Shown: in pieces, positions 26,692 to 35,266 of the stretch
Numbering within the stretch: position 1 is the first letter of the stretch
How the letters are laid out: every line of letters begins with the position of its first letter
NCBI GenBank assembly: GCA_964504445.1
Contig: CAZDEO010000010.1
Location: 1 to 64,000 of the forward strand
DNA from: JACSRF01 sp964504445
GTDB lineage: Bacteria; Chloroflexota; Anaerolineae; Promineifilales; Promineifilaceae
Direction: 5' to 3'
DNA length: 64,000 nucleotides
Notes under the pieces: model-generated
The model's input: only the letters and a program-made list of their open reading frames with translations
Databases searched by the model: none
Told to the model about the DNA's origin: nothing
Position numbers and translations under genes: made by a program

Positions 26692-27738
26692 CACCCGCTC
26701 GGCGGCACGCACCAGCCGGTCATGCACGGCCAACCCCAGCCCCACCTGCGGAAAGTCGCGGGCCAAAATCAGGCTCACGTCCAGGCGGTCAATCTGGCGC
26801 AGGGTGTAGAAAAGCTGCCGCGCTACCCCTTCCAGGTCGGCCACGGAACCGACCACGGCCGTTTCCCATTCCCCTGCCGCAAAAAAGGGCACGTCCTCTT
26901 GCGCCAGCAACAATGCTACGGAACGGCCGTTTCCCCGCTGTTCCTTTGCCGTTTGTAGCATGGCCTGGCGCACGGCCGTTTCCTCCCCCGTAAACAGCCA
27001 CAATTCCGTGTGCGGCGCATAATGCCGCTCCAGCATCCCCGGCGAAGGCAGGTCGGTATGGGGTGGAGCCATTTGCCGCTGCACGGCCACCTCTGGCAAA
27101 AGCGCTTGCAGCGCCTCCAGGGGTACGCCGCCGGGCCGCAGCAGCAGCGGCTTTTCGCCGGTTATGTCAAGTACTGTAGACTCTACCCCCACCAACGTTG
27201 GGCCGCCATCCAAAATGAGGGCAACTTCTCCGGCCAAATCCTCCCACACGTGCTGGGCACTGGTGGGGCTGGTATGGCTAAAACGATTGGCGCTGGGCGC
27301 GCCAATGGGCGTGCCGGCGGCGTAAATGAGGGCCAGGGCAACGGGGTGCGCCGGGCAGCGCACGGCCACAGTGGGGCCACCCGCGGTGACTACGTCGGGC
27401 ACGGCCGTGCCCTTGGGCAGCACCAGGGTTAGCGGGCCGGGCCAAAACTGGTTGGCTAACTGGTAAGCCAGCGGGGGCACGTTTTGCGCTACGCGGGGCA
27501 ACTCTGCCGCGTCGGCTACGTGGACGATGATGGGGTCGTAGAACGGCCGTTTCTTGGCCGCAAAAATGCGGGCAACGGCCGTGCTATTCAGCGCATCTGC
27601 CCCCAGGCCATACACCGTCTCTGTGGGAAAGGCCACCAGCCCTCCCTGTTGAATAATGGCAGCAGCTTCGTGGAGAACGGCCGTAGCCTCCGGCGTGTCC
27701 AGCCGCATGGGGTCAACTTTTAGCACACGTGTCTGCAT
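26674..27738 (-). CDS. tsaC: L-threonylcarbamoyladenylate synthase, Sua5 type (354 aa)
   Basis: This makes threonylcarbamoyl-AMP for the universal t6A37 tRNA modification. The YrdC/Sua5 domain spans ~15-205 (GGLVAFPTETVYGLGAD, KRPFYDPIIVH, GPTLVGVESTV), and a C-terminal Sua5 domain (~220-354) makes it the long form. The gene begins 5 bp after the ABC-exporter stop, so the two are co-transcribed. No clear ribosome-binding site is needed in that case. The 3' end overlaps the PIN-toxin gene on the other strand by 18 bp. Seven ACGGCCGT copies fall within it. Confidence 0.93.
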   Translation of the reverse strand: MQTRVLKVDPMRLDTPEATAVLHEAAAIIQQGGLVAFPTETVYGLGADALNSTAVARIFAAKKRPFYDPIIVHVADAAELPRVAQNVPPLAYQLANQFWPGPLTLVLPKGTAVPDVVTAGGPTVAVRCPAHPVALALIYAAGTPIGAPSANRFSHTSPTSAQHVWEDLAGEVALILDGGPTLVGVESTVLDITGEKPLLLRPGGVPLEALQALLPEVAVQRQMAPPHTDLPSPGMLERHYAPHTELWLFTGEETAVRQAMLQTAKEQRGNGRSVALLLAQEDVPFFAAGEWETAVVGSVADLEGVARQLFYTLRQIDRLDVSLILARDFPQVGLGLAVHDRLVRAAERVLKVSE

Positions 27739-27743
27739 GGCAG

Positions 27744-29492
27744 CTATTCGTAGCGGGCAAAAATGCGCTGATAGTCGCGGCTGCGCGCCAAAAGCTCCTC
27801 GTGGGTGCCCTGATCCACCAATTCCCCCTGCTTCAGCACCAAAATGCGGTCCGCCCAGCGAATCTGGCTCAGGCGGTGCGTGATGAGGAAGGTCGTCCGC
27901 GCCTCGCTGATGCGCCGCATTGCCTGCTGAATCTTGTCCTCTGTGGCGCTGTCAATGGCGCTGGTGCTATCATCCAAAATCAGCACCCGCGGGTTCGTTA
28001 AAAACGCCCGCGCAATGGCAATACGCTGCCGCTGCCCCCCAGAAAGCGTCACCCCGCGCTCACCCACCTCCGTCTCATACCCATCCTTAAAGCTCATAAT
28101 AAAGTCATGGGCCTGGGCTTCGCGGGCGGCGTGCTCAATCTCCTCCTGAGTGGCGCCAGCGCTGCCAAAAGCAATATTTTCTGCCAGGGTGCGCGAAAAC
28201 AAAAATACATCCTGCTCGATAAAGGAAATTTGCGAGCGCAACGCCTCCAGTTGCCACTCCCGCACGTCAACCCCATCTACCAGCACACGCCCCTCTGTGG
28301 CGTCAAAAATGCGGTTAATCAGGCGGGTCAGGGTCGTTTTGCCGCTGCCCGTTTGCCCCACAATGGCAATTGTCTCTCCTGGTTTGGCGGTGAATGTGAC
28401 GTTTCGCAGCACCGGCGCACCATCATAGCCAAAGCTGACGTTTTCAAAAGTCACTTCACCCTGTAATGGCTGGTCGTAACCGGTTACATTTTCGTCCAGG
28501 GCGGTCTCTGTGTTAATCAGCTCTAAAATGCGCCGCGCGCTGGCAATGCCAATTTGCACCAGGTTGAAGGCAAAAATGGAAACGAAGGTGGGGAAACGCA
28601 ATACGCCAACCAAGCCGACAAAGGTGACCACGGTACCCAGGGTAATTTCCCCGGCGCGCCAGAGGTACATACCGTGCAAAAAGGCCGCCGCCCAGGCTAT
28701 GCTGAACATGAGCATAGGCAAATAGCGGGCCTGGATAGCCCCTTGCTCAATGAAATGGTCGCGGTATTTGCCCGCGTCGCGCACAAATTTATTAAGTTCT
28801 TGCCGTTCTTGGGCGCTGCCTTTTACCACTTCGATACCGGCAATGGCTTCAGCCAGGCCGGCGTTCATGTCGCCAAACTGTTGGCGCAGGGCGTTGCTCA
28901 CGGGATTAAGCTGCCGGGCATAGTCGGCCACGGTAAGGATCAGGGTAATCAGGAAAATGCCGGGAACAAGCAGCAGGCGGGTGTCTAGGGTGATAATGAG
29001 GCTGATGGGGGCCACAATGCCCAGGGTCGCGTCAAAAATGAGCATCAGCCCTGGACTAAACATAATGTTCAGGGACCGCACGTCGTTGGTGGCGCGGGCC
29101 ATAATGTCACCAATGCGTTGTTTGCCGTGAAAGGTCTGGCTTTTGCCCAGCAGGCTGGCGTAGAGTTCGTCGCGGGCGTCGCGCTCAATGCGCTGGGCGA
29201 TGAATTCGTTGGCATAGTTACGCCCCAACCCCATGAGGCCTTGGGTGGCAGCCGCAGCGAAGACGCTCAGCGCCAGGGCTAGCAGGGCTGCGGTGGCCCA
29301 ATCTGGCTGTATAATGAGGTCAAAGGCACGGCCAATGAAGACTTGGATGTAGCTGTAGGCGTAGTTGTTGATCACGGCCGTTAGCGTCACCAGCAAAGGT
29401 AACAGTGGGTAGCGCAGGGTATGAGACAAAATCCAACGCACCGGACCACGGCGATTATAGGTATATTCCTGCTCTAGCTTAAATTCGCGCAT
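27744..29492 (-). CDS. ABC exporter, fused membrane and ATPase domains (582 aa)
   Basis: This half-transporter of the MsbA/multidrug type has six transmembrane helices in residues ~20-310 (ABC type 1 fold). Its nucleotide-binding domain has Walker A GQTGSGKTT, the Q-loop, signature LSGGQRQR, Walker B VLILDD and the H-loop LITHRLS. In LILDDSTSA the residue after Walker B that is usually Glu is Asp followed by Ser, which should still be active but is less common. It would work as a homodimer or with a partner encoded elsewhere. Substrate unknown. It precedes tsaC by 5 bp. Confidence 0.93.
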   Translation of the reverse strand: MREFKLEQEYTYNRRGPVRWILSHTLRYPLLPLLVTLTAVINNYAYSYIQVFIGRAFDLIIQPDWATAALLALALSVFAAAATQGLMGLGRNYANEFIAQRIERDARDELYASLLGKSQTFHGKQRIGDIMARATNDVRSLNIMFSPGLMLIFDATLGIVAPISLIITLDTRLLLVPGIFLITLILTVADYARQLNPVSNALRQQFGDMNAGLAEAIAGIEVVKGSAQERQELNKFVRDAGKYRDHFIEQGAIQARYLPMLMFSIAWAAAFLHGMYLWRAGEITLGTVVTFVGLVGVLRFPTFVSIFAFNLVQIGIASARRILELINTETALDENVTGYDQPLQGEVTFENVSFGYDGAPVLRNVTFTAKPGETIAIVGQTGSGKTTLTRLINRIFDATEGRVLVDGVDVREWQLEALRSQISFIEQDVFLFSRTLAENIAFGSAGATQEEIEHAAREAQAHDFIMSFKDGYETEVGERGVTLSGGQRQRIAIARAFLTNPRVLILDDSTSAIDSATEDKIQQAMRRISEARTTFLITHRLSQIRWADRILVLKQGELVDQGTHEELLARSRDYQRIFARYE

Positions 29493-29539
29493 CTTTCTCT
29501 TAGCGTGAAAGGTAGTTCATGGGGCCTCCTGCATCAGCC

Positions 29540-29594
29540 TTAACTCATTTTCGGCTCACAGCTTACGGCCCACAGTTTACGGCTTACGGTTTAC
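29540..29594. repeat. Heptamer repeat left of the assembly gap
   Basis: Six units of 7 bp (CGGCTCA, CAGCTTA, CGGCCCA, CAGTTTA, CGGCTTA, CGGTTTA) follow a 12-bp lead. The whole 55 bp is identical to 29695-29749. Confidence 0.85.
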
Positions 29595-29694
29595 NNNNNN
29601 NNNNNNNNNNNNNNNNNNNNNNNNNNNNNNNNNNNNNNNNNNNNNNNNNNNNNNNNNNNNNNNNNNNNNNNNNNNNNNNNNNNNNNNNNNNNNN
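29595..29694. other. Assembly gap of 100 N
   Basis: A run of exactly 100 N, the standard placeholder for a gap of unknown size. The same 55-bp repeat stands on each side, so the contigs end in a repeat. The true distance may be larger, or the two ends may be one locus. Confidence 0.99.
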
Positions 29695-29762
29695 TTAACT
29701 CATTTTCGGCTCACAGCTTACGGCCCACAGTTTACGGCTTACGGTTTACCGCTCACGGGTTA
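29695..29762. repeat. Heptamer repeat right of the assembly gap
   Basis: The first 55 bp repeat 29540-29594 exactly. Two further units (CCGCTCA, CGGGTTA) extend into the last codons of the deoxynucleoside kinase gene. Confidence 0.85.
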
Positions 29763-30412
29763 CTCTCCCCATTTTCGGGGAACACCACTTCCTCTTTGCC
29801 GGCCAGTTTATCCTGAATATAAGCCAGCACCACGTCTAAATGTTGGGGCTTATGCACAAAGTCTAGCTGCTGGCTGGGAATGGTCAATACCGGGCAGAGG
29901 TCAAAGGTTGCCAGCCATTCATCATAAAAGGATTCCAGCAATGTAAGATATTCTGCCGAAATGCCCGTCTCTACGGTCCGCGCCCGCTGGCGGATGCGTG
30001 CCATTAACACCGCTACTGGGCACTGCAAATATAAGAGCAGATCGGGACGCGGCAGTTGGCGCGTAATCAGGTCAAAAACCCGACGATAGGCTAGGTAATC
30101 TCGCTCCGTAAGGTTACCCATGTGGTGCAAGGCGCGGGCAAAAATATGGGCATCCTCGTAAATACTGCGGTCGGCAATGGCAGACCCTGGGCTGGCGGCG
30201 AGCTTGATATGCTGTTCGGCGCGATGGCCTAAGAAGAAAACCTGTAAATGAAAGGACCACTGGCGCATATCAGCATAAAAATCAGGCAGATAAGGGTTAT
30301 CGGCGACCGATTCGTACCCCGTCTGCCAGCCAAGGCGAGCGCCCAGGCGTTCCGTCAGCGATGTTTTGCCCGCACCAATATTTCCGGCAACCAGAATTAG
30401 GCGATTTGTCAT
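29753..30412 (-). CDS. Deoxynucleoside kinase (219 aa)
   Basis: This phosphorylates deoxynucleosides (deoxyadenosine/deoxyguanosine type) for salvage. P-loop GNIGAGKT at 10-17, the substrate-binding segment with E-x-V-x-D-N-P-Y-L, the DRSIYED motif (Asp-Arg-Ser) and the RxRQRxR lid helix are all present. The size is right for the family. The C-terminal codons overlap a heptamer repeat unit. The gene is divergent from the plsC-like gene, and no good Shine-Dalgarno is seen before ATG 30412. Confidence 0.92.
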   Translation of the reverse strand: MTNRLILVAGNIGAGKTSLTERLGARLGWQTGYESVADNPYLPDFYADMRQWSFHLQVFFLGHRAEQHIKLAASPGSAIADRSIYEDAHIFARALHHMGNLTERDYLAYRRVFDLITRQLPRPDLLLYLQCPVAVLMARIRQRARTVETGISAEYLTLLESFYDEWLATFDLCPVLTIPSQQLDFVHKPQHLDVVLAYIQDKLAGKEEVVFPENGESNP

Positions 30413-30509
30413 AAGCTATTCTTCAAGGTCAAGAAGCATAATTGTCGGGGGATAAGGGTCACTTGTCAACAATCAACTATAGCGGCTACAACATAGTTCA
30501 CATAATGTG

Positions 30510-30515
30510 TATAAT
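30510..30515 (+). promoter_or_regulatory. -10 box of the acyltransferase gene
   Basis: A perfect TATAAT 29 bp before the start codon. No strong -35 is seen 16-18 bp upstream. AAGGA then precedes the ATG by ~8 nt. Confidence 0.45.
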
Positions 30516-30544
30516 AACTGCCTAAATCATGCAAGGACTAAATT

Positions 30545-31219
30545 ATGCGATGGATCGTTCGTCTATTTGCCAAATTGCTTATCTTTATCATTGCCGATGT
30601 TAAGGTTTACGGTCTGGAAAAGCTGCCTCTAACTGGCGCTTGCATTGTAGCCTCAAATCATCTTGGCCGGCTGGATGCTGTATTGACCTTGACGGTGACC
30701 AATCGCCAGGATCTCATCTTGATGATAGCAGAAAAATATGAACGGGTGGCTTTGTGGCGCTTTGTGGCGCGTGCGCTGGATGCCTTTTTTGTAAACCGCT
30801 ACGAACCTGACTTAAAAGCGCTGCGGGAGGTCACGCGGCGGTTAAAATGTGGCGAGTTTTTGGTAATTGCCCCAGAGGGCACGCGCAGTAAAACGGAGTC
30901 TTTGCAGCCAGGAAAGCATGGGGCTGTGTATCTGGCGCAAAAGACTGGCGCCGTTGTTTTGCCGGTGGCCCTCTATGGCACAGAAGATCGGGTGGTCAAG
31001 CAAAATTTGCGCCGTCTTAAACGCAGCCAATTCGTGCTTCGCACGGGTGAACCTTACACGCTGCCCCCTAATTCCGAAAAGGCGCGGGACGTGTTTTTAG
31101 AGGAGCAAACAGAGGAGTTGATGTGCCGCATTGCGGCGTTGTTGCCAGAGACATATCGGGGCGTATATGCTAACCATCCCCGGCTGCAGGCGCTGTTGGC
31201 AGAGGGATATGGGCAGTAG
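30545..31219 (+). CDS. plsC: 1-acyl-glycerol-3-phosphate acyltransferase, PlsC type (224 aa)
   Basis: This transfers an acyl chain to lysophosphatidic acid in phospholipid synthesis at the membrane. An N-terminal hydrophobic helix (~residues 3-17) is followed by the catalytic HX4D motif His39-x4-Asp44 (NHLGRLD) and the substrate motif PEGTRS at ~residues 112-118. The length is typical for the short bacterial form. It has its own -10 box and stands alone, convergent with the pentapeptide gene 18 bp away. Confidence 0.92.
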   Translation: MRWIVRLFAKLLIFIIADVKVYGLEKLPLTGACIVASNHLGRLDAVLTLTVTNRQDLILMIAEKYERVALWRFVARALDAFFVNRYEPDLKALREVTRRLKCGEFLVIAPEGTRSKTESLQPGKHGAVYLAQKTGAVVLPVALYGTEDRVVKQNLRRLKRSQFVLRTGEPYTLPPNSEKARDVFLEEQTEELMCRIAALLPETYRGVYANHPRLQALLAEGYGQ

Positions 31220-31237
31220 CCAGGAACACCCTGGCAA

Positions 31238-31864
31238 CTACCTGGAGAAAGGGGCCGACATAGAATTAAGTTGAATGGGCGGTAGGGTGCGGCGTTTACG
31301 GCCGTGCAGCCAGACAAGCAGCGCCAGAAGCAAAACGGGCACGACAACCAGCCAGGGCGGCAGAGGCGAAATTGCCATGGGCAGTGGGGATGGCGGTGTT
31401 TGGGCTTTTTCCCAGGGGATGGCCAGAGAACGGGCATTGGTGGTAATACTCCCGGCAAAATTGGCGTCCGCCACATTGCTTCTCCGCAGGGTAGCACGGC
31501 TTAAGTTGGCGCCGCTGACGTTTGCTTTTTGCCAGTTAGTGGCAATAATTTTTGCTCCGGTGAAGTCTGTTTTGTGGCAGTTGGCGTTGGCTAAATTTGC
31601 ACCCACCAAAAGCGCGCCGGACAAATTTGCCGCAGATAGGTCCGCACGGCTCAAATCGCAACCAATGATTAAAGCGTGGCGCAAATTAGTGCCGCTAAGG
31701 TTTGCGCCAGACAGTTGCAGCCCTGCCAGGCGCATGGCGGGAAGATCTGCCCCACTTAAGTCAACGTCCGGCAAATAGCGGCTTTGGCGCATGGCTTCCA
31801 ACAGTTCTTCTTTAGTTTGCAGTCGGTTTAAAGTGCTTGGGGCCATAAATTCCTCAACAGGCAT
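31238..31864 (-). CDS. Pentapeptide-repeat protein with C-terminal membrane helix (208 aa)
   Basis: Residues ~33-140 consist of about 20 A(D/N)LSG-like pentapeptides, which fold as a right-handed square beta-helix. A Pro-rich linker leads to a hydrophobic helix at ~170-188 (WLVVVPVLLLALLVWL) followed by basic residues, so the helix end is likely membrane-bound. The function of most such proteins is unknown, and no gyrase-resistance signature can be claimed. The start overlaps the stop of the upstream methyltransferase by 1 bp (TAATG), showing translational coupling. A weak zinc/kinase role is not indicated. Confidence 0.85.
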   Translation of the reverse strand: MPVEEFMAPSTLNRLQTKEELLEAMRQSRYLPDVDLSGADLPAMRLAGLQLSGANLSGTNLRHALIIGCDLSRADLSAANLSGALLVGANLANANCHKTDFTGAKIIATNWQKANVSGANLSRATLRRSNVADANFAGSITTNARSLAIPWEKAQTPPSPLPMAISPLPPWLVVVPVLLLALLVWLHGRKRRTLPPIQLNSMSAPFSR

Positions 31865-32766
31865 TAGCCGGAAACCGGTTCTTTGAAATTATAGAGGCTA
31901 TCTTCGACGGCCCACTGTTTCTGGCAATGGGGATTGGCACAATGGAGACGCCCGTTTTCCACATCACCCAGAGGGGTCAGGCAGATGGGGCAAGCGAAGA
32001 AATTGGGGGGCACGGCCGTTTCCCCCACCATCGGGTGGGCACTATTGACAAAGACACTAGGGGCAAGCTGCCACCAATTACCCGTTAACTGGGCTATGCT
32101 ATCCAGCCTGGCCAGCAGGGATGCTGGGAAGAGTTTTTTCAACAGGTCAAAGCGAAAATGGGAGACGGTCAACTGGCGGCCCGGGTCAAAACCGGCCTGC
32201 TGCAGATGGTCGCGAATCCAGTGCGGGTGAAAATCATAGTTCAACTTCACAAACTCCACAGGTTCGCGGGCAAAAGGCGACCAGGCTTGCCACCGCAGCC
32301 CATAACGCAAAATGGCCTTCAGGTTTTGCTTGTTGGCAAATTCCAAAATGTACTGCCCCCCGGGACGAGCGATGCGCGCCAACTGGCGGAATAACGCCGG
32401 CACGTCGGCCGCATGGTGCAGTGTGCGTATCTGCACCATTGTTTCAAACAAGCCCGCCACAAAAGGCATCTGGTACCAATTACCCGCCACGTAGAGAAAC
32501 CGCGGGTCCATTCCCAAATGGGCCTGCGCCTCCTGCAGCAACGAGCGAGAATAATCAAAGAGGACAACCGTTTCATATCCTTGATACTCGTCCGCCAGTC
32601 GCCCAAAACCAGCGCCAATTTCGATCAGGTTTTTACCACGCAAGGGCATAAGCCGGCGCAAGGCAATGCGCTCAACGCGATCCTCATAGTCGCGCCCCTG
32701 CCCCTCCCAAAAGCGGGTGCGGTAATCTGAGCCTTCGTAGTCGCAAACGGGGGGCGTGTCAGTCAT
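31864..32766 (-). CDS. SAM-dependent methyltransferase with C-terminal zinc ribbon (300 aa)
   Basis: A class I Rossmann methyltransferase domain spans ~45-170, with SAM motif IEIGAGFGRLA and a downstream HHAADVP/FRQLARIARPGGQYILEF block. The C-terminal ~45 residues hold a Trm112/YcaR-like ribbon (CPIC and, ~16 residues on, CANPHC). The substrate is unknown. The gene is coupled to the pentapeptide gene. A parS-like dyad (32780-32795) lies 14 bp upstream of the start. AGG stands directly before the ATG, so the ribosome-binding site is poor. Confidence 0.82.
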   Translation of the reverse strand: MTDTPPVCDYEGSDYRTRFWEGQGRDYEDRVERIALRRLMPLRGKNLIEIGAGFGRLADEYQGYETVVLFDYSRSLLQEAQAHLGMDPRFLYVAGNWYQMPFVAGLFETMVQIRTLHHAADVPALFRQLARIARPGGQYILEFANKQNLKAILRYGLRWQAWSPFAREPVEFVKLNYDFHPHWIRDHLQQAGFDPGRQLTVSHFRFDLLKKLFPASLLARLDSIAQLTGNWWQLAPSVFVNSAHPMVGETAVPPNFFACPICLTPLGDVENGRLHCANPHCQKQWAVEDSLYNFKEPVSG

Positions 32767-32779
32767 CCTACTCGACGTT

Positions 32780-32795
32780 TGTTTCCCAGGAAACA
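32780..32795. other. parS-like dyad, copy 1
   Basis: TGTTTCCCAGGAAACA: the outer six bases on each side equal those of the parS consensus TGTTTC-ACGT-GAAACA, with CCAG in the centre. It lies between the methyltransferase and the membrane-protein genes. Confidence 0.45.
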
Positions 32796-32798
32796 GCG

Positions 32799-33425
32799 TT
32801 ATTCGGTGGCTGTCTCCACCGGTGCCGGGGCAGCAGGCTCCCCATTGCCAGAAATTCGATCAAACAGCTCCCTGTTATTGGCCGGCAAACCGCCGAGAAG
32901 TGCATCCAGCGGCGAGAAAAGCCCCTGTAGTCGGCTAAAGGGTCCACCCAGTTCCGTTTCATTGAGGGGGATCACAGCTTCGACAGCAAGCTGCACGGGC
33001 AGCTCTTCATGAATGGGCACATCCAGATCGAGCTGTACAGGGAGCTGTAAATTCACCGGCAGATCGAGTTCAACCTGGCCTCTAATCTGCCCACCGCCAT
33101 CAGGTAACGTAAACGTTGCGGGCACGTCCAGCTTCACATTGTCGACCACGATGACCGTAGTGGTTGTAGATAGAGGGACATTGAGTACCACGGGAATCGT
33201 ATCGCTCACTTGAATGGTGCGCTGAATCGTCGCCGCATTCATATCCTCAAAGCTCTCGTTCAAGCCGCCCACAATGGGCTTCGCAATGTCATTGATGATA
33301 GGGAGAATAAGCGGCGCCACCACCAAGAGCACAACGAGCAGCACCAGGTTGGTAACAAAGGAAAAAATGATGGCAAAGGTTTTGAACGCCTGCCACGGCT
33401 TGCCGTTCCGTATTATTTTATTCAT
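32799..33425 (-). CDS. Membrane-anchored protein of unknown function (208 aa)
   Basis: One hydrophobic helix at residues ~15-43 (IIFSFVTNLVLLVVLLVVAPLI region) anchors the protein, and the rest is a beta-rich, repetitive domain with Val-Pro and Leu-Pro strands (VPLSTTTTV, LDLPVNLQLPV, LDLDVPIHEELPV) and a Pro/Ala tail. No known enzyme motif was recognised. ATG 33425 follows GGAGG by 6 nt, and the 24-residue upstream extension is not supported. Identical 16-bp dyads bracket the gene (32780 and 33524), so those sites may serve it and its divergent neighbour. Confidence 0.65.
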   Translation of the reverse strand: MNKIIRNGKPWQAFKTFAIIFSFVTNLVLLVVLLVVAPLILPIINDIAKPIVGGLNESFEDMNAATIQRTIQVSDTIPVVLNVPLSTTTTVIVVDNVKLDVPATFTLPDGGGQIRGQVELDLPVNLQLPVQLDLDVPIHEELPVQLAVEAVIPLNETELGGPFSRLQGLFSPLDALLGGLPANNRELFDRISGNGEPAAPAPVETATE

Positions 33426-33523
33426 TTGCCGACCTCCACAGCTATTCAAGCTAGCTTGACATATAATTCCAACGTGATGGTAACATGATTCTGGCAAATA
33501 TCAAAGAGCTGTGGTGGCGGAAA

Positions 33524-33539
33524 TGTTTCCCAGGAAACA
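33524..33539. other. parS-like dyad, copy 2
   Basis: Same 16 bases as 32780-32795, in the divergent region between the membrane-protein gene and the NYN gene, 20 bp upstream of the NYN promoter -35. Confidence 0.45.
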
Positions 33540-33558
33540 AAGGGGCTATCCCAGTGCA

Positions 33559-33587
33559 TTGGCGCTATTGGGTGATTTTTGTAGAAT
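33559..33587 (+). promoter_or_regulatory. Promoter of the NYN gene
   Basis: TTGGCG (33559-33564), 17 bp, TAGAAT (33582-33587). A GTACC/GGTAC hairpin (33588-33604) follows around the expected start site. Confidence 0.5.
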
Positions 33588-33617
33588 GTACCTGCATAAG
33601 GTACTTTTAGGTGTTTA

Positions 33618-34811
33618 ATGTCTCAAAACGTAGCGATCTTTCTCGATCTTGACAATTTGGTGATTGGCGCCAGGCATGTGAATTTGGCGTTCAATATCCA
33701 CCATGTGGTCGCACACATTAAGAGCCTGACCGGCGGGCGCTTGGTGCTCTGCCGGGCCTACGGTGATGCCCGCCAAAACCGGGAGCTTGTCCGCGAGTTA
33801 CAGGAAACGGGGTTTATTCTGCAAACAAATATTGCCAACAACTTTGGCAAAAACCTGGCTGATATGCAAATTACGGTTGATGCCATGGAGTCTTTGGTAG
33901 ACGGACGGCCGTATCACATCTACGTCCTCATTACTGGAGACCAAGATTTTTCGCCTTTGGCTCAGGCTTTACGCAAGCGCGATAAATACGTTATCGGCAT
34001 TGGCGTTCGCCATGCCACCAGCAGCACATTTGCCAGTCTTTGCGACAACTACCTGTACTACGAAGACATTGTTCCGGTTTCTTCGTTAGATGAAGCCCAG
34101 GTGCAAAAGCTGCTAGTAAAAAGCCTTGCCTCTTTGGAAAAGGATTGGGAAGCCGTGCGCGCCAGTCTGCTTAAACAACGCATGGACGAATTGAGCCAGG
34201 GTGCTTTTTCAAATTCCAGTTTTGCAGAAGGAAGCTTTCGTAAATTTTTAGAACAGTACCCGCGCCTGGTACAGGTACAGCAAAAGGAAACTACCACCTA
34301 TGTGTCTACGCCGGTTAGAGAAACTCCCGCCCCAGCACTGGTGGCGCCCCAGCACTATCTGGCATATCGCACCTTGCTGAAAAAGCAAAAGCTTCGCATT
34401 ATTCCCGCGCCCGCCCGCCTACTACTGTTGAAAGAGATTATCAATCTCTTGAGTAATCGCGACTATCAATGGCGCCCCCTCATCAACTTGTTGGTGGAAA
34501 CCTTTCAAAAGCAAGGACATAGCGATGTTTCCAAAAATCTGGTCAATGCCGCTTTGATATTGGCGCGTACAGCGGGTGTCATCCATATCCAAAAGGCTGA
34601 TTCCTTGTCTTCGGCTTCGGTCTCTCTGCGGCTAGATGGAGGGAATATTTTTCAAAAGGCCGTTGTCCTCTGCGATCGCGCCTATCTGGCGCATATCCAA
34701 AAGTTACCCACGCCTTTTGACCTTCGGGAAGCATCGCTGGCGTTATACGACACGCCCCAATACGTTTCCTACCTAACCCGCATTTTGCCCCCTATCCAGC
34801 ACGATAGCTGA
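33618..34811 (+). CDS. NYN-domain (LabA/DUF88-like) PIN-fold protein (397 aa)
   Basis: The N-terminal ~155 residues form a NYN nuclease-like fold with the acidic residues expected of the family (FLDLDN at ~8-13, AYGDAR, ADMQITVDA, LITGDQDF). A linker leads to a C-terminal ~150-residue helical region with winged-helix-like features (LLLLKEIINLLSNRD..WRPLINLL), which may be an RNA-binding OST-HTH-like module. The likely role is RNA binding or cleavage, inferred from the family. An AGGTG ribosome-binding site precedes ATG 33618, and a promoter lies at 33559-33587. The gene is convergent with the PPOX-fold gene (2-bp gap). Confidence 0.82.
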   Translation: MSQNVAIFLDLDNLVIGARHVNLAFNIHHVVAHIKSLTGGRLVLCRAYGDARQNRELVRELQETGFILQTNIANNFGKNLADMQITVDAMESLVDGRPYHIYVLITGDQDFSPLAQALRKRDKYVIGIGVRHATSSTFASLCDNYLYYEDIVPVSSLDEAQVQKLLVKSLASLEKDWEAVRASLLKQRMDELSQGAFSNSSFAEGSFRKFLEQYPRLVQVQQKETTTYVSTPVRETPAPALVAPQHYLAYRTLLKKQKLRIIPAPARLLLLKEIINLLSNRDYQWRPLINLLVETFQKQGHSDVSKNLVNAALILARTAGVIHIQKADSLSSASVSLRLDGGNIFQKAVVLCDRAYLAHIQKLPTPFDLREASLALYDTPQYVSYLTRILPPIQHDS

Positions 34812-34813
34812 CT

Positions 34814-35266
34814 TTAACGATCGAGGAATATCTCTTCTCGATGCCCGAACCCCTTACTATTGTCGATGAAGTAAAGGCGGTGTGGCTGCAAGCGATACCA
34901 ATTAACCTTGCGTAACGCGGCTTGAATGGGGGGTGGCGCTAGTTTTAGAAAGGGGAACTTTTGCATATACCGGGCAACGGCCGTTTCCTGCCTCTGGCCC
35001 GTCAACTCCACCACCTCTCCCGCGCACTGAATTCCCTTGATAGCCTGCCAATCGTGATAATCCTCTTGGATAGTAGCGGCAACCTGTCCCTGCAAAGCCA
35101 TATTTTGCGCGTGGCGTGTATGCCCAGCGGATAAAAAAAGCAGGTCAAAGCCTTCGTTAGCATAAAACACAGCGGCGGCCCACACGCCATCCGGGCCGGT
35201 GGTTGCTAGGGTCATCACGTGGTGCCGGGCCAGGTAGTCCAAAGCTTGTTGGCGCACATTAGTCAT
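34814..35266 (-). CDS. Pyridoxamine-phosphate-oxidase-fold protein (150 aa)
   Basis: A split-barrel flavin-binding protein of the PPOX family. The core MTLATTGPDGVWAAAVFYA, the H-A-Q-N and the DYHDWQAIKGIQCAGEVVEL segments are typical. The actual substrate is unknown, and FMN or F420 binding is possible. ATG 35266 is chosen because it overlaps the end of ubiX by 8 bp and begins the conserved region. The coupling with ubiX suggests a related flavin need, but that is inference. Confidence 0.8.
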   Translation of the reverse strand: MTNVRQQALDYLARHHVMTLATTGPDGVWAAAVFYANEGFDLLFLSAGHTRHAQNMALQGQVAATIQEDYHDWQAIKGIQCAGEVVELTGQRQETAVARYMQKFPFLKLAPPPIQAALRKVNWYRLQPHRLYFIDNSKGFGHREEIFLDR

